This document shows positions 24,340-36,790 of a stretch of DNA of 64,000 nucleotides, one piece after another. The DNA is from Siphonodentalium dalli (lineage: Eukaryota > Mollusca > Scaphopoda > Gadilida > Siphonodentaliidae): NCBI GenBank assembly GCA_032622095.1, contig CP136061.1, positions 93,555,345 through 93,619,344 on the forward strand, read 5' to 3'. The position numbers and the translations under genes are program-made. Below the pieces are notes generated by a model, which worked only from the letters and a program-made list of their open reading frames with translations, ran no database searches and had not been told where the DNA came from. Every line of letters begins with the position of its first letter. Positions within the stretch are counted from its first letter, which is position 1.

Positions 24340-25056
24340 TCTATTATATATTTTTGAAAGATCTGTGTGTGTGTGTGTATCTGTCTGTGTGTAATCGATG
24401 GACTCGAAAATGGCCCAGCCGATTTCGATGAAACTTGGTATGTGGGGGTATTTTCGGGTCAGGAGTAACATAGGCCTATTGATTTTCAGATCCGAGGTCA
24501 ACTGTTCACGTGCCGATGTCAAATCTGTTTTTACGCCGTTTTGCGCTAATATATTTCAGTTCGGTGCTCACAAATCGATTCGATATAGCGCGAATAATAA
24601 ATTGCCAGTCATATAATTTGCACGGTTAGAATCTGTGGCGCTTCATCTTTCCAATGATGCATCACACGCCTGTGTACGTTTAAAGTTTCTACCTTAATTA
24701 TCGGGAAGAACGCAGGACCATGCTTCGCTCATCGAAAATCATTGCGTAAATATATTACGCCATCAACATATCGTGACGTGATCGCGTTAACTCTTTCCGG
24801 CCGATGTCGCGTTAACTCATCACCGACCGAGGTATCCGCAAATGACATTGGGCTATATATCTCGGAAACGGGTGGAGCTATCGACATGAAATTTGGTATG
24901 TGAATGTATCTTGCCCCGGATACGAATTTTATCGGGTCGCCGAGCCCGTGCGACGCCAGCTTCGCGCATGCGCAGACCAGATCTCGAAAACGGGTGGAGC
25001 AATCGACTTGAAATTTGGTTTTTGAATAGCCCGGACGAAGTCGGGTCACCTTCTAG
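24340..25056 (+). mobile_element. Helitron-like element 4
   Basis: It starts TCTATTATATATTTTTGAAA, has one to two 122-bp units near 24860-25020, and ends CCCGGACGAAGTCGGGT then CTTCTAG (25056). Confidence 0.75.
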
Positions 25057-26257
25057 TCTATACTATATATTTTGAGACTTCGTATATATGTATGTATGTA
25101 CTTCATAGAATCCAAAACGCGTGTAAAGATTGAGCTCAAACTTCCTATGTAAGTGTCAAATCCCACCGACACGACCGTGGTCGCAGTTTAGAGAAGCTCA
25201 GAGCACCCGTTCTCCAATCTCAAATCACCGCAAAGGCACGGCGTGTGTTAATCAAGTGATTATTTAATGAGCGTTTGTTTTTGACGCATCTCTATAAAGA
25301 GCGTCTGTTTGTCATTCAACGTTATTTGCATCTGCAGAGAGATATACGGAACATACATTAAATTTAAAAAACATTTGTTTCTGACCAACCCTGCTAGCAC
25401 GGATGGCGCGCTTTGTTTTTACAGTATATAGTTATATACCGAAATCATCCCAGATAATCACGAATATAGCATCAGATTTCTCCCCAGATATACCGTTATA
25501 AAGCTACTGGAATCTGCCAATCTACGGGAAATTCCAGGGAATGCCGATTGAGCTCAAACTTGCTACCCACGGGGAGTGTCATATATATGAGTGTGTCCTT
25601 TATAGACTCGAACCGATTGAGCTCAAACTTGCTAAATAAGAAAATAGCCCCCAAGCCGTAAATATCAACAACAACGATATTGCTACCTACGGGGAGCAAC
25701 GTTATTATCATCTGCAGAATTATGCAGAGAGAAAGTGCTTTCCTATTTTTAGAACGCAACACATGTTTACGTCGCGTTGGTGATTGAGGTTCACAACGGG
25801 GTTAATTGACTGTCCGCTCTTTGCGACGATGAGGTTCACGGCGGGGACTATTGACCAACACTCACAATTTCGTCTTTTGCATTAGATACCAACACCTCGA
25901 CCGATCGGGACGAAACTTGGTACGTGAGTGTAGTTTGACCAGGTGGTCGTCGCTGTCGTATTGGCGAGCCCGTGCGACGCACGTGCAGCGCATGCGCAGA
26001 CGAGATATCGGAAACGGGTGGAGCTATCGACTTGAAATTTGCTATGTGAATGTATCTTGCGCCGGGTACAAATTTTATCGGGTCGCCGAGTCCGTGCGAC
26101 GCCAGCTTCGCGCATGCGCAGACCAGATCTCGGAAACGGGTGGAGCTACCGGGTACAAATTTTTTCTTATTGAAACGCGTGGAGCTAAAAATTAAAAAAA
26201 AAATTAAAAAAAATGTCATGTTTCGGACAAGCCGCCGGTGGCGGGCTAACCTGCTAG
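25057..26257 (+). mobile_element. Helitron-like element 5
   Basis: It starts TCTATACTATATATTTTGAG and ends with a CCGCC/GGCGG hairpin and CTAG at 26254-26257. Two 122-bp units lie near 25980-26150. Its left 750 bp is nearly identical to 33853-34470 in element 9. Confidence 0.8.
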
Positions 26258-28010
26258 TCTCTTCTATATATTTTGAGAACTCCTTGTATTCGAGAGATAG
26301 TCCACACCCTCCGGACCTCAATGATATGATCGTGAATGAGTATTGATATACCCCACTAAACTTTGACAAACACCAGTTATGGTGCGTAGATCATTTACAT
26401 ATCTCTCCTATATATTTTGATACAATCTATCTAATTTACATATCTCTCTTATATATTTATGTTTGTGTGTGTGTTGTACTTCATACAAATCTACGATTAT
26501 CGACCGATCGGGACGAAACTTGGTACGTGTGTGTAGTTTGACCAGGCGGTGGTCGTTGTCGTATTGGCGAGCCCGTGCGACGCCCGTGCAGCGCATGCGC
26601 AGACGAGATCTCGGAAACGGGTGGAGCTATCGACTTGAAATTTGCTATGTGAATGTATCTTGCGCCGGGTACAAATTTTATCGGGTCGCCGAGCCCGTGC
26701 GACGCCCGTGCAGCGCATGCGCAGACGAGATCTCGGAAACGGGTGGAGCTATCGACTTGAAATTTGCTATGTGAATGTATCTTGCGCCGGGTACAAATTT
26801 TATCGGGTCGCCGAGCCCGTGCGAGGCCCGTGCAGCGCATGCGCAGACGAGATATCGGAAACGGGTGGAGCTATCGACTTGAAATTTGGCATGTGAATGT
26901 ATATTGCGCCGGGTACAAATTTTCATGCGCAGACCAGATCTCGGAAACTGGTGGAGCTACCGGGTACAAATTTTTCTTATTGAAACGCGTGGAGCTAAAA
27001 ATTTAAAACATGTATATAAAAATGTCATGTTTCGGACAAGCCGCCGGTGGCGGGCTAACCTGCTAGTCTATCTCATATATATTTTTGAAGACCTCTGTTT
27101 GTTTGTCTGTCTGTCTGTCTGTCTGTATGTCTGTCATTTATACAAATCTACGATTCTCGACCGATCAGGACGAAACTTGGTACGTGTGTGTAGTTTGACC
27201 AGGCGGTGGACGTTGTCTTATTGGCGAGCCCGTGCGGCGCCCGCTTCGCGTATGCGCAGACCAGATCTCGGAAACGGGTGGAGCTATCGACTTGAAATTT
27301 GCTATGTGAATGTATCTTGCCCCGGATGCGAATCTTATCGGGTCGCCGAGCCCGTCCGACGTCAGCTTCGCGCATGCGCAGACGAGATCTCGGAAACGGG
27401 TGGAGCTATCGACTTGAAATTTGCTATGTGAATGTATCTTGCCCCGGATACGAATTTTATCGGGTTGCCGAGCCCGTGCGACACCAGCTTCGCGCATGCG
27501 CAGACGAGATCTCGGAAACGGGTGGAGCTATCGACTTGAAATTTGGTATGTGAATGTATCTTGCCCCGGATACGAATATATCGGGTCGCCGAGCCCGTGC
27601 GACGCCAGCTTCGCGCATGGAGCTATCGACTTGAAATTTGCTATGTGAATGTATCTTGCCCCGGATACAAATTTTATCGGGTCGCCGAGCCCGTGCGACG
27701 CCAGCTTCGCGCATGCGCAGACCAGATCTCAGAAACGGGTGGAGCTATCGACTTGAAATTTGCTATGTGAATGTATCTTGCCCCGGATACGAAGTTTATC
27801 GGGTTCGTCGAGCCCGTGCGACACCTGCTTCGCGCATGTGCAGACGAGATCTCGGAAACGGGTGGAGCTATCGACTTGAAATTTGCTATGTGAATGTATC
27901 TTGCCCCGGATACGAATTTTATCGGGTCGCCGAGCCCGTGCGACGCCAGCTTCGCGCATGCGCAGACCAGATCTCGGAAACGGGTAGAGCTATCGACTTG
28001 AAATTTTGTT
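25980..28010 (+). repeat. 122-bp minisatellite inside Helitron-like elements
   Basis: The unit includes GAGATCTCGGAAACGGGTGG, AGCTATCGACTTGAAATTTG, TATGTGAATGTATCTTGCCC, CGAATTTTATCGGGTCGCCG and TTCGCGCATGCGCAGAC. Spacing of identical landmarks is 122 bp (for example 27299, 27421, 27543). Because 122 is not a multiple of 3, each unit shifts frame, so the many overlapping frames on both strands are not genes. More units lie at 22740-22970, 23300-23590, 24860-25020, 33500-33780 and 35500-35800. Confidence 0.9.
26258..27066 (+). mobile_element. Helitron-like element 6
   Basis: It starts TCTCTTCTATATATTTTGAG and ends with the GCCGCC/GGCGGGC hairpin and CTAG at 27063-27066. Three to four 122-bp units fill 26570-26960. 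Confidence 0.8.
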
Positions 28011-28047
28011 TTTGAATAGCCCGGACAACGTCGGGCTCATCGGCTAG
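27067..28047 (+). mobile_element. Helitron-like element 7 (longest 122-bp array)
   Basis: It starts TCTATCTCATATATATTTTT and ends CCCGGACAACGTCGGGCT..CGGCTAG (28047). About six consecutive 122-bp units, one shortened (near 27620), occupy 27260-28010. Confidence 0.8.
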
Positions 28048-28557
28048 TACTATATATTTTGAGACTTCGTATATGTGTGTGTGTGTGTGTGTACTTCATA
28101 GAATCCAAAACGCGTGTACAGATTGAGATCAAATTTCGTATGTAAGTGTAAAATCCCACCGACACCGCCGTAGTCGTGTTTTCGAGAAGCTCTGAGCACC
28201 CTTTATCCACTCCCAAATCACCGCAAAGGTACGGCGGGGGTTAAGGCAATAACGCTCTTTATCTATACCTTATACGGAGGTTTTAACAACTAACTCTCTT
28301 TATTGCAATGGACGTGGCTAAACGATACCCCATGCGTCCGATGCGGATTCCAATGGACGTGGCTAAACGACTGACCCCGTGCGTCCGAAATACGGATGCG
28401 GACGAAATGCAACTAAAAAGGCAGAATTGATCTAAGAGCTCGAAATATTATGCAGAGGGATTTCACGACGGGATTAATTGACTGTCCGCTCTGAAGTTTA
28501 GGACGGGGAGGACGGGTACCATGAATTAACTCATTGAAAAACAAAGAATGCGTTATC

Positions 28558-29024
28558 TGTAGCACTCCCCAGGTTCTAACCATTAAGTTGGAATTCTCGG
28601 AAACACGTTGATGAAATTTATTGTACAATTATTACAATGTCACATCAGGCGGCCACGGAGTAAAATATAATAACATGTTCTCTCGTCAACAAGTTCTGAA
28701 CAAGAGTCCGCAAGAGTTTTAGCAAGTCCCCGAGAGCTTTGCTCTCCTAGTATATATATGCTGAAAATGACAACGCCCCTAGCTCATAAAATGTCGTGAC
28801 TTGCTGGGAACAAGTGTCGCTTACATCAAAGCAGATGGACAATTAATAATCCGCTTTGACAAAGCTTTTAACTCCAAAAGTCAACGACCCATAATTATAG
28901 GTCATCCACTCAGAGCTATAATTCCCAACAATTCAGGACACCGGACTATCAAGCTAAAGACATTGAAATTTCAGCTAAAATTAACCCAACTTACCTAACT
29001 CGTAGTCGTCTCGAGAGTGTTACA
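28558..29024 (-). repeat. LTR (left; 3' LTR if minus-oriented), 467 bp
   Basis: The TG..CA boundaries fit. It differs from the other LTR only by A versus C in the GAC-ATTGAA-TTTC tract (near 28969). A 65-codon frame inside each LTR is not a gene. Confidence 0.93.
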
Positions 29025-29695
29025 TAACTCTCATCACCTTTTTCAAGATTTTTGTCCTAAGACAAAAAACTTGATAATTCCGTGAGTGGAGATCCAAACT
29101 ATCTCAATTGGAATATACATTTAACACAATAAAACATAAGTTTTAACACATGAATGTCATAATCCGAATCGTCGATAGCAGGAATTGTTCCGAACAGGAG
29201 AATGGCACCATCCTGGAATATTAGCTTCTCATTCCGTGTTGGGAGTTAAAAGTGGCCTCCCTATTAACTCCTTTCGTCCAGGCTCCATTCCGAATATCCA
29301 GCGATTCCAGATCCAAACGATAGAGGCGTCGATCCCATCGTCATAGCTATGTTCAAATAATCGCCTTGTGTCGGTACGAAAATTGGAATGAATTTCAATT
29401 TGACCTTGAATTCGGGCGACATTTGACAAAGGATCAATATGGTTTAATATCAAGGGTGTGACTTCCCGTCATGGCTTAAACCGCCTTGTTCGATACGAAA
29501 GTTGAATAATTTTCAACTTGATCATGAATTTGGGCATAAATAAAGGTTCAATACTGTCTAGTGGAAAGGACTTCATATACGTTGTGTAAGAACTGAAATG
29601 AATTATCTGGGTAATGTCAATAGCGTTACAACACGCTTATACGTGTAGAACATGATTTCAACCTTGAAATGACAATCTAACCAATTCTTATTTTA

Positions 29696-30640
29696 ATTTG
29701 GCTCCAAGCTTCTACAAATACGAGCATGTACAAAACGATCTTGCACAAATGCTCTATCAACTGAGATTTTAGAAATCTTTGGCACGGCGTGTTACAATCA
29801 CGCATGTCACGTAAAAATCGCTATCCATTAACCTGGAATGCCAAACTAAACATCTCCATGTATACCAGCATGTAACTTAATGCTCTATTACATAAACGTT
29901 TTACAACATCATTAGCGCCGACAAGTTAAATCTCGTCATTTGTGTCAAAGCACAATTCAATAAACTTGGAATGCCAAATCAAATATCACGGGCCCCGTAT
30001 TTGGGCATACCCGTCGAGTAATCTATAGCTTGTCAGCTAGTAACTCTAACAACTATCATGTAACACCCACACCAATTACGGACATTTTACATAAATGTCA
30101 AATATTTCATATATAGTTATTCCTTGTGAAACAACGGAATAAAATGTACAACCCCTGAGACAATTTGCTTTGGCTCCAAGCTTCTACAAATACGAGCATG
30201 GTACAAAACGATCTTGCACAAATGCTCTATCAACTGAGATTTTAGAAATCTTTGGCACGGCGTGTTAAAATCACGCATGTCACGTAAAAATCGCTATCCA
30301 TTAACCTGGAATGCCAAACTAAACATCTCCATGTTTACCAGCATGTAACTTAATGCTCTATTACATAAACGTTTTACAACTTCATTAGCGCCGACAAGTT
30401 AAATCTCGTCATTTGTGTCAAAGCACGATTCCATAAACTTGGAACGCCAAATCAAATATCACGGGCCCCGTATTTGGGCATACCCGTCGAGTAATCTATA
30501 GCTTGTCAGCTAGTAATTCTAACAACTATCATGTAACACCCACACCAATTACGGACATTTTACATAAATGTCAAATATTTCATATATAGTTATTCCTTGT
30601 GAAACAACGGTATAAAAGGTACAACCCCTGAGACAATTTG
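29696..30640. repeat. Tandem duplication (~471 bp x 2) inside the LTR element
   Basis: TTGGCTCCAAGCTTCTACAA recurs 471 bp later (about 29697 and 30168). Both units end GTACAACCCCTGAGACAATT. They differ at a few bases (for example AATTC/GATTC near 29953 and 30428). No coding capacity. Confidence 0.88.
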
Positions 30641-33028
30641 CTTGGCTTACTGCATGGTTCACATAGCTAATTATATATGGGTTTTTAATACAACCTACAT
30701 TACATTATTATCATGAAATGTCCCTTTAAAACCATTCAATGGTTCACTATACAACTTTTATTTTCATGACCTCAGACACTTTTAAACGAAATGCGTAAGC
30801 TAATTTTCATTCAAATGTCCCTTTAACAAAAATCGATAGATAGGTCATGACATACACGAATGTTATTTCGCTTTTCTGACCACTGCTAACGGCCAAAAGG
30901 AATGTCCATATTTACCGCTTTAATTCAGACTACAACACAAACACCATAATTAATTCAGCACGCATGAATAATCTTCAAAGGTTAACTCAGTCCCCTGTGC
31001 AATATCCATGTATTGACCGTGTTTGGAGGACCTTTGCTAGACTTTAATTTTCATGCCCTGGGGCAAGGTTTCATTTCTATTGAAATATATTCACCGGACA
31101 TCTGCTGTGGAATGTTTTCGTTGGACAGTCAGTTGTGTACAGTTTTCTGTGGGGTGGAGATATTTCTCCTGTTTTCAAGGAATATTTCATCTTGATTTAC
31201 TATGGTTCCAATGTTTTTAAACAGTATAATTTTCATGGAATTAATAGGATTATCTTCGAATCCATTCATGTTCTTTTCTCTGACAACTCCTTAAAAAGTA
31301 AGTTCTTTGTTTTTCTTCTTTTATATTCTACATGTATATTATTACGTGTACTCGGTGCCGTCCACAAACATTTAGACATACTGGAAAGCATGTTAGTCTG
31401 ATTAACACTTACAGACACTCTCAGAATACACGTAATAGATGTAATTATGGCATAATCAATTTTCTAGCCATTCTTTTCTTGTATGGGCATAACATAATTG
31501 ATTATTCAGTTACATTTCTGACTTTCCGACTTTCAACTCTGATCAACTTTGGTTTGTTCGAAACTTGAACACATTAAACCATTTCGATAACGCCTACATA
31601 CAATGGCGATACATGTACAGCGATCTATCTATTTTTAAAATCGACATTTCAACCCAATCTGGGTGTGTCATAACACAAAATACCACTGACCATCCGTGTA
31701 GATATTCTTGCAAAACATTGGAATCATTTGGCTAAATTGAACATTCCCAAACAATACTTCAAACTTCAAGTGACTATAATGTCTGTAATTTAAAATTTTC
31801 CGAATTACTTCAACTAATTTCTTTTATTTCAAGATATATCTCGCTGGACGTAACCAGTTTTCTTGACAAACTGTCATAAATGACCAATGTTTTCGAATTG
31901 ATAATCTGAGCACAATAAACTTAATATTATACGCTCAATTGACCGACAGAACAGCCTTAACAGAAACTGAACCCACAATTCGTTTAAAAACCAGAACTCA
32001 CTAAAATCATACTGATTAACTTGACAACATCCTAAAATCATCAGTAAATGTTCTATACCTATATAACTTGCATAATGGTGTGACAATTTAGTACTTGTAC
32101 AATCAGAATTTCCTAGAACATTTTTGTTTAGTGACTCACATTATTCAAAAATAATTTATTCAACCTCAAACAAGTTTACCAAAGGTGCGTTAATAATATA
32201 TACGCCCTCAGCTTGCTCAAAACAACTTAATTATCTCCAAAGTTCTTTTCTCAAAACCAAAACTTATATCAAACCGGACTACTTTTGCATTTTGACAAAC
32301 TCCTACTATATAGACCATAATAGGCATCATAGACACTGTTTAAATTATTTAACAATAACCTTGTGACAGATTTCTTTGCTCTGAAAATGTTCAACCAAAC
32401 TCTCTTGTTTAAAATCAAACAGACAAACAACTGTGGCATATTCACTACCTCTGTATATATATGCCTCATTGAATAATTCACTGGAATCTTCACGTGTAGA
32501 TTGTAAAAATCAATCTTATCAATTTGGATACCATATAACGATGGACACACATTATATTCCAGCGATTATTTCCTATATAGTTGATAAATAACAACTCGAC
32601 ATAGAAAAACGCCAACCATAACGGTAATTTCCAAGCATACCTAATATAGAAAAATTGACGCAACAATTTAAACTATAACTGTATATTCCCTGAACAACTT
32701 GTTTGCTTTAACCACATTTTGTTCAATTAGGCTATTCACACCGAGCGTACATGTAACAATAATACCTCGAAAAACAAACAATCTTTATTTCAAATCGACG
32801 CAACGATTTTTGAAACCCTTATATGGAAAAATTGACGCAACAATTTAAACTACAGATAAATGACCTAATAGCTATACGGGTTGTGAACCAGGTGAACCAG
32901 CCAATGAATTGCAAATTGCCTCATATATACCTTATTTCGTCCATTTAGTTTCCTCCATATTTTTCTTCCGTGACCACCTGTCCAAGAATTCCAAGAAATG
33001 TCCTGCTAACTCGGCACCATCTCGGGAA
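30641..33028. other. LTR element interior; no gene seen
   Basis: AT-rich sequence without recognisable gag, protease, RT, RNase H or integrase motifs in either strand. The longest frames are under 95 codons. A short AAAATTGACGCAACAATTTA repeat occurs at 32648 and 32826. Confidence 0.6.
33001..33019 (-). promoter_or_regulatory. Candidate primer-binding site of the LTR element
   Basis: Minus-strand TGGTGCCGAGTTAGCAGG begins nine bases inside the LTR. A TGG start matches the CCA end of a tRNA; TGGTGCCG is shared with tRNA-His-type primers, but the rest does not identify the tRNA. The nine-base gap is longer than usual. Confidence 0.45.
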
Positions 33029-33495
33029 TGTAGCACTCCCCAGGTTCTAACCATTAAGTTGGAATTCTCGGAAACACGTTGATGAAATTTATTGTACAAT
33101 TATTACAATGTCACATCAGGCGGCCACGGAGTAAAATATAATAACATGTTCTCTCGTCAACAAGTTCTGAACAAGAGTCCGCAAGAGTTTTAGCAAGTCC
33201 CCGAGAGCTTTGCTCTCCTAGTATATATATGCTGAAAATGACAACGCCCCTAGCTCATAAAATGTCGTGACTTGCTGGGAACAAGTGTCGCTTACATCAA
33301 AGCAGATGGACAATTAATAATCCGCTTTGACAAAGCTTTTAACTCCAAAAGTCAACGACCCATAATTATAGGTCATCCACTCAGAGCTATAATTCCCAAC
33401 AATTCAGGACACCGGACTATCAAGCTAAAGACATTGAACTTTCAGCTAAAATTAACCCAACTTACCTAACTCGTAGTCGTCTCGAGAGTGTTACA
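33029..33495 (-). repeat. LTR (right; 5' LTR if minus-oriented), 467 bp
   Basis: On the minus strand a TATATATA box (33222-33230) is followed about 130 bp later by AATAAA (33093-33088). This is the expected promoter and polyadenylation order within an LTR. Confidence 0.93.
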
Positions 33496-33852
33496 TATCT
33501 CGCAAACGGGTGGAGCTATCGACTTGAAATTTGCTATGTGAATGTATCTTGCCCGGATACAAATTTTATCGGGTGGCCGAGTCCGTGCGACGCCAGCTTC
33601 CCGCATGCGCAAACGAGATCTCGGAAACCGGTGGAGCTATCGACTTGAAATTTGGTATGTGAATGTATCTTGCCCCGGGTACGAATTTTATCGGGTCGCC
33701 GTGCCCGTGCGACGCAAGCTTCGCGCATGCGCAGACCAGATCTCGGAAACGGGTGGAGCTATCGACTTGAAATTTGGTTAAATTAAAAAAATGTCATGTT
33801 TCTGAAACAAAGCCATGAGACGAATGCCGCCAGTGGCGGGCTAACCTGCTAG

Positions 33853-34962
33853 TACTATATATTTTGAGACTTCGTATATATGTGTGTACTTCATAGAATC
33901 CAAAACGCGTGTAAAGATTGAGCTCAAACTTCCTATGTAAGTGTCAAATCCCACCGACACGACCGTGGTCGCATTTTAGAGAAGCTCAGAGCACCCGTTC
34001 TCCAATCTCAAATCACCGCAAAGGCACGGCGTGGGTTAATCAAGTGATTATTTAATGAGCGTTTGTTTTTGACGCATCTCTATAAAGAGCGTCTGTTTGC
34101 CATTCAACGTTATTTGCATCTGCAGAGAGATATACGGAACATACATTAAATTTAAAAAACATTTGTTTCTGACCAACCCTGCGAGCACGGATGGCGCGCT
34201 TTGTTTTTACAGTATATAGTTATATACCGAAATCATCCCAGATAATCACGAATATAGCATCAGATTTCTCCCCAGATATACCGTTATAAAGCTACTGGAA
34301 TCTGCCAATCTACGGGAAATTCCAGGGAATGCCGATTGAGCTCAAACTTGCTACCCACGGGAAGTGTCATATATATGAGTGTGTCCTTTATAGACTCGAA
34401 CCGATTGAGCTCAAACTTGCTAAATAAGAAAATAGCCCCCAAGCCGTAAATATCAACAACAACGATATTACTAAATACACGTTTTCGGCAATGTGAGAGT
34501 TTTCGGGGAGCCGTGATGCCAACAACAACGAACCGAAGCCCTGAATGCCAACAACAGATTCAATGCAATGTTATCTATTATGCAGAGAGATTTCACGACA
34601 TTACGACGGGTACGGCAGACTCAAAATATTATGCCGACAGATTTCCCGACGGGAAGCGTTTGTTTTAAATTCAATGCAGTGTTATCGTAGAGAGATTTCA
34701 CGAAACAAAGAATGCGTTGTCTGTCGTTCCTAGGAAGGGGGGATTTCTACGGGTAAATTTTTCCGCCAGAAACAAAAAAATTAATTAAAACAATTTACAA
34801 TTTAATTAAAACAATTTGAAATTAAAAAAAATTAACAATAAAAAAACAATTCAGAAACAAAATATATTAAATTTAAAAAACATTAAATTCATATTCAAAA
34901 ATGTCATGTTTCTGAAACAAAGCCATGGGACGAATGCCGCCAGTGGCGGGCTAACCTGCTAG
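33853..34962 (+). mobile_element. Helitron-like element 9
   Basis: It starts TACTATATATTTTGAGACTT and ends in CCGCC/GGCGG and CTAG at 34959-34962. It lacks the 122-bp repeat but has an A-rich stretch (34760-34900). The left part is a close copy of element 5. Confidence 0.8.
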
Positions 34963-34984
34963 TACTATATATTTTGAGAACTAC

Positions 34985-35060
<76 letters not shown>

Positions 35061-35927
35061 TTACTTTATAGAATCGAAAACGACTGGTTGGATTGAGCTC
35101 AAATTTCGTATGTAAGTGTAAAATCCCACCGACACCGCCGTGGTCGCGTTTTGAAGAAGCTCAGAGCACCCGTTCTCCAATCTCAGTCACACAAAAACGG
35201 CACTGCGGTGGTTAATCAAGAGATAATTCAATGAGCGTTTGTTTTTGACGCATCGCTATAAAGAGCGTTTGTTTACCATTCAACGTTATTAGTATCTGCA
35301 TAGAGATATACGGGATTTTGAGTGGTTTCCTATGCGGGGAGATTTATTGGATGCCATAGTACTCTTACAACATTTCTGCAATATAATTGCCTCAAAGTGT
35401 TCAGCATCATTGTTATAGTATGTATGACACTTGGGTCAGGGCTTAGGGGGGGTAGTTAGTGTGGATATAGGCATAATGCTTCTCAGAAATCCCGGCAGAC
35501 GAGATCTCGGAAACGGGTGGAGCTATCGACTTAAAATTTGGTATGTGAATGTATCTTGCCCCGGATACGAATTTTATCGGGTCGCCGAGTCCGTGCGACG
35601 CCAGCTTCGCGCATGCGCAGACGAGATCTCTGAAACGGGTGGAGCTATCGACTTGAAATTTGGTATGTGAATGTATCTTGTCCCGGATACGAATTTTATC
35701 GGGTCGCCGAGCCCGTGCGACGCCAGCTTCGCGCATGTGCAGACGAGATCTCGGAAACGGGTGGAGCTATCGACTTGAAATTTGGTTTTTGAATAGCCCG
35801 GACAACGTCGGGCTCATCATTAACTCATTGAAAAACAAAAAATTAAATTAATTAAAAAAATTAATTTAAAAAATTTAAAATTGTCATGTTTCTGACGATT
35901 TCCGCCAGTGGCGGGCTAACCTGCTTG
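34963..35927 (+). mobile_element. Helitron-like element 10
   Basis: It starts TACTATATATTTTGAGAACT, then a (TA)n(TG)n tract at 34983-35060. Two to three 122-bp units lie at 35500-35800. The 3' end is CCGCC/GGCGG with a mutated CTTG at 35924-35927. Confidence 0.8.
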
Positions 35928-36664
35928 TCTACTATATATTTTGAGACTTCCGTATATATTTGTGCATATGTGTGTGTATATATGTGGGTCCGTCATAGAA
36001 TCGAAAACGCCTGGACGGATTGAGCTCAAATTTCGTATATAGGTATAAAAACCCACGGGGATCGCCCACGTCGCATTTTGGACAAGCTCTGAGCACCGAT
36101 TCTCCACTCCCAATCATCAAAATCACCGCAAACGCCACTTCGGGGGTTAAGGCATCAACGATATTTATATTGACCATATACGGAGTTGTTAACGACGAAT
36201 GCTCTTCATTGCAATCGACGTGGCTAAACGAATAGCCCCATACGTCCGAAATACGGATGCGGGACGAAATGCAATTATCTCGATTAAAAAGGCAGAATTT
36301 ACAATTCAACGCAACCTTATCGTTCGAAATATTATGCAGAGAGATTTCACGACGGGATTAATTGACTGTCCGCTCTTTTCGGGGACTACGGGGGAGTTTA
36401 GGACGGGTACCACAAATTAACTCATTGAAAAACAAAGAATGCGTTGTCTGTCGTTCCTAGGAAGGGGGGATTTCATCGGGTCAATTAGAATAAAAATTAA
36501 ATAAATAGGTCAATTAGAATAAAAATTAAATAAATATTAAAAAATTCAAAAAAACATAAATTAAATTTTAAAAACATTAAATTAATATTAAAAAATTCAA
36601 AAAACAAAAATAAAAAAATGTCATGTTTCTGACCAACCACGCCAGTGGCGGGCTAACCTGCTAG
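35928..36664 (+). mobile_element. Helitron-like element 11
   Basis: It starts TCTACTATATATTTTGAGAC and ends in CCAGTGGCGG and CTAG at 36661-36664. It has the uninterrupted TTAA (36147-36150) that is filled by a MITE in element 13. Confidence 0.8.
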
Positions 36665-36790
36665 TCTACTATATATTTTGAGAACTACGTATATATATGT
36701 GTGTATAAAAAATATATGAATAAAAACAAAATAATTTTTAAAAATGTCATGTTTCTGACCAACCACGCCAGTGGCGGGCTAACCTGCTAG
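36665..36790 (+). mobile_element. Helitron-like element 12 (126-bp minimal copy)
   Basis: It has only a 5' end (TCTACTATATATTTTGAGAA), about 60 bp of AT-rich filler, and the 3' hairpin with CTAG at 36787-36790. It is the smallest complete-ended unit in the train. Confidence 0.85.

Larger units (their letters stand above)
28558..33495 (-). mobile_element. Young non-coding LTR retrotransposon (4,938 bp)
   Basis: Two 467-bp LTRs (28558-29024 and 33029-33495) start TGTAGCACTCC and end GTGTTACA and appear to differ at one base. TATC flanks both sides (28554-28557 and 33496-33499). The 4.0-kb interior has no gag or pol frame. Minus orientation is inferred from the minus-strand order of TATA, AATAAA and a candidate primer-binding site next to the 33-kb LTR. 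Size and lack of genes fit a LARD-type derivative. A 4-bp TSD is compatible with Ty3-like integrases. Confidence 0.92.
28048..33852 (+). mobile_element. Helitron-like element 8, interrupted by an LTR retrotransposon
   Basis: It starts TACTATATATTTTGAGACTT and ends with the CCGCC/GGCGG hairpin and CTAG at 33849-33852. Removing the 4,938-bp LTR element and one TATC leaves about 863 bp, the usual size here. Two to three 122-bp units lie after the insertion (33500-33780). Confidence 0.85.

Noticed and set aside
22840-28015. Many overlapping frames on both strands with WSYRLEI / SSTRFRDLVCA repeats
   Set aside because: They are translations of a 122-bp tandem repeat whose length is not a multiple of three; reading frame is not maintained.
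28801-28998. 65-codon frame, repeated at 33272-33469
   Set aside because: It lies inside the LTRs and starts without ATG; its conservation reflects LTR identity.
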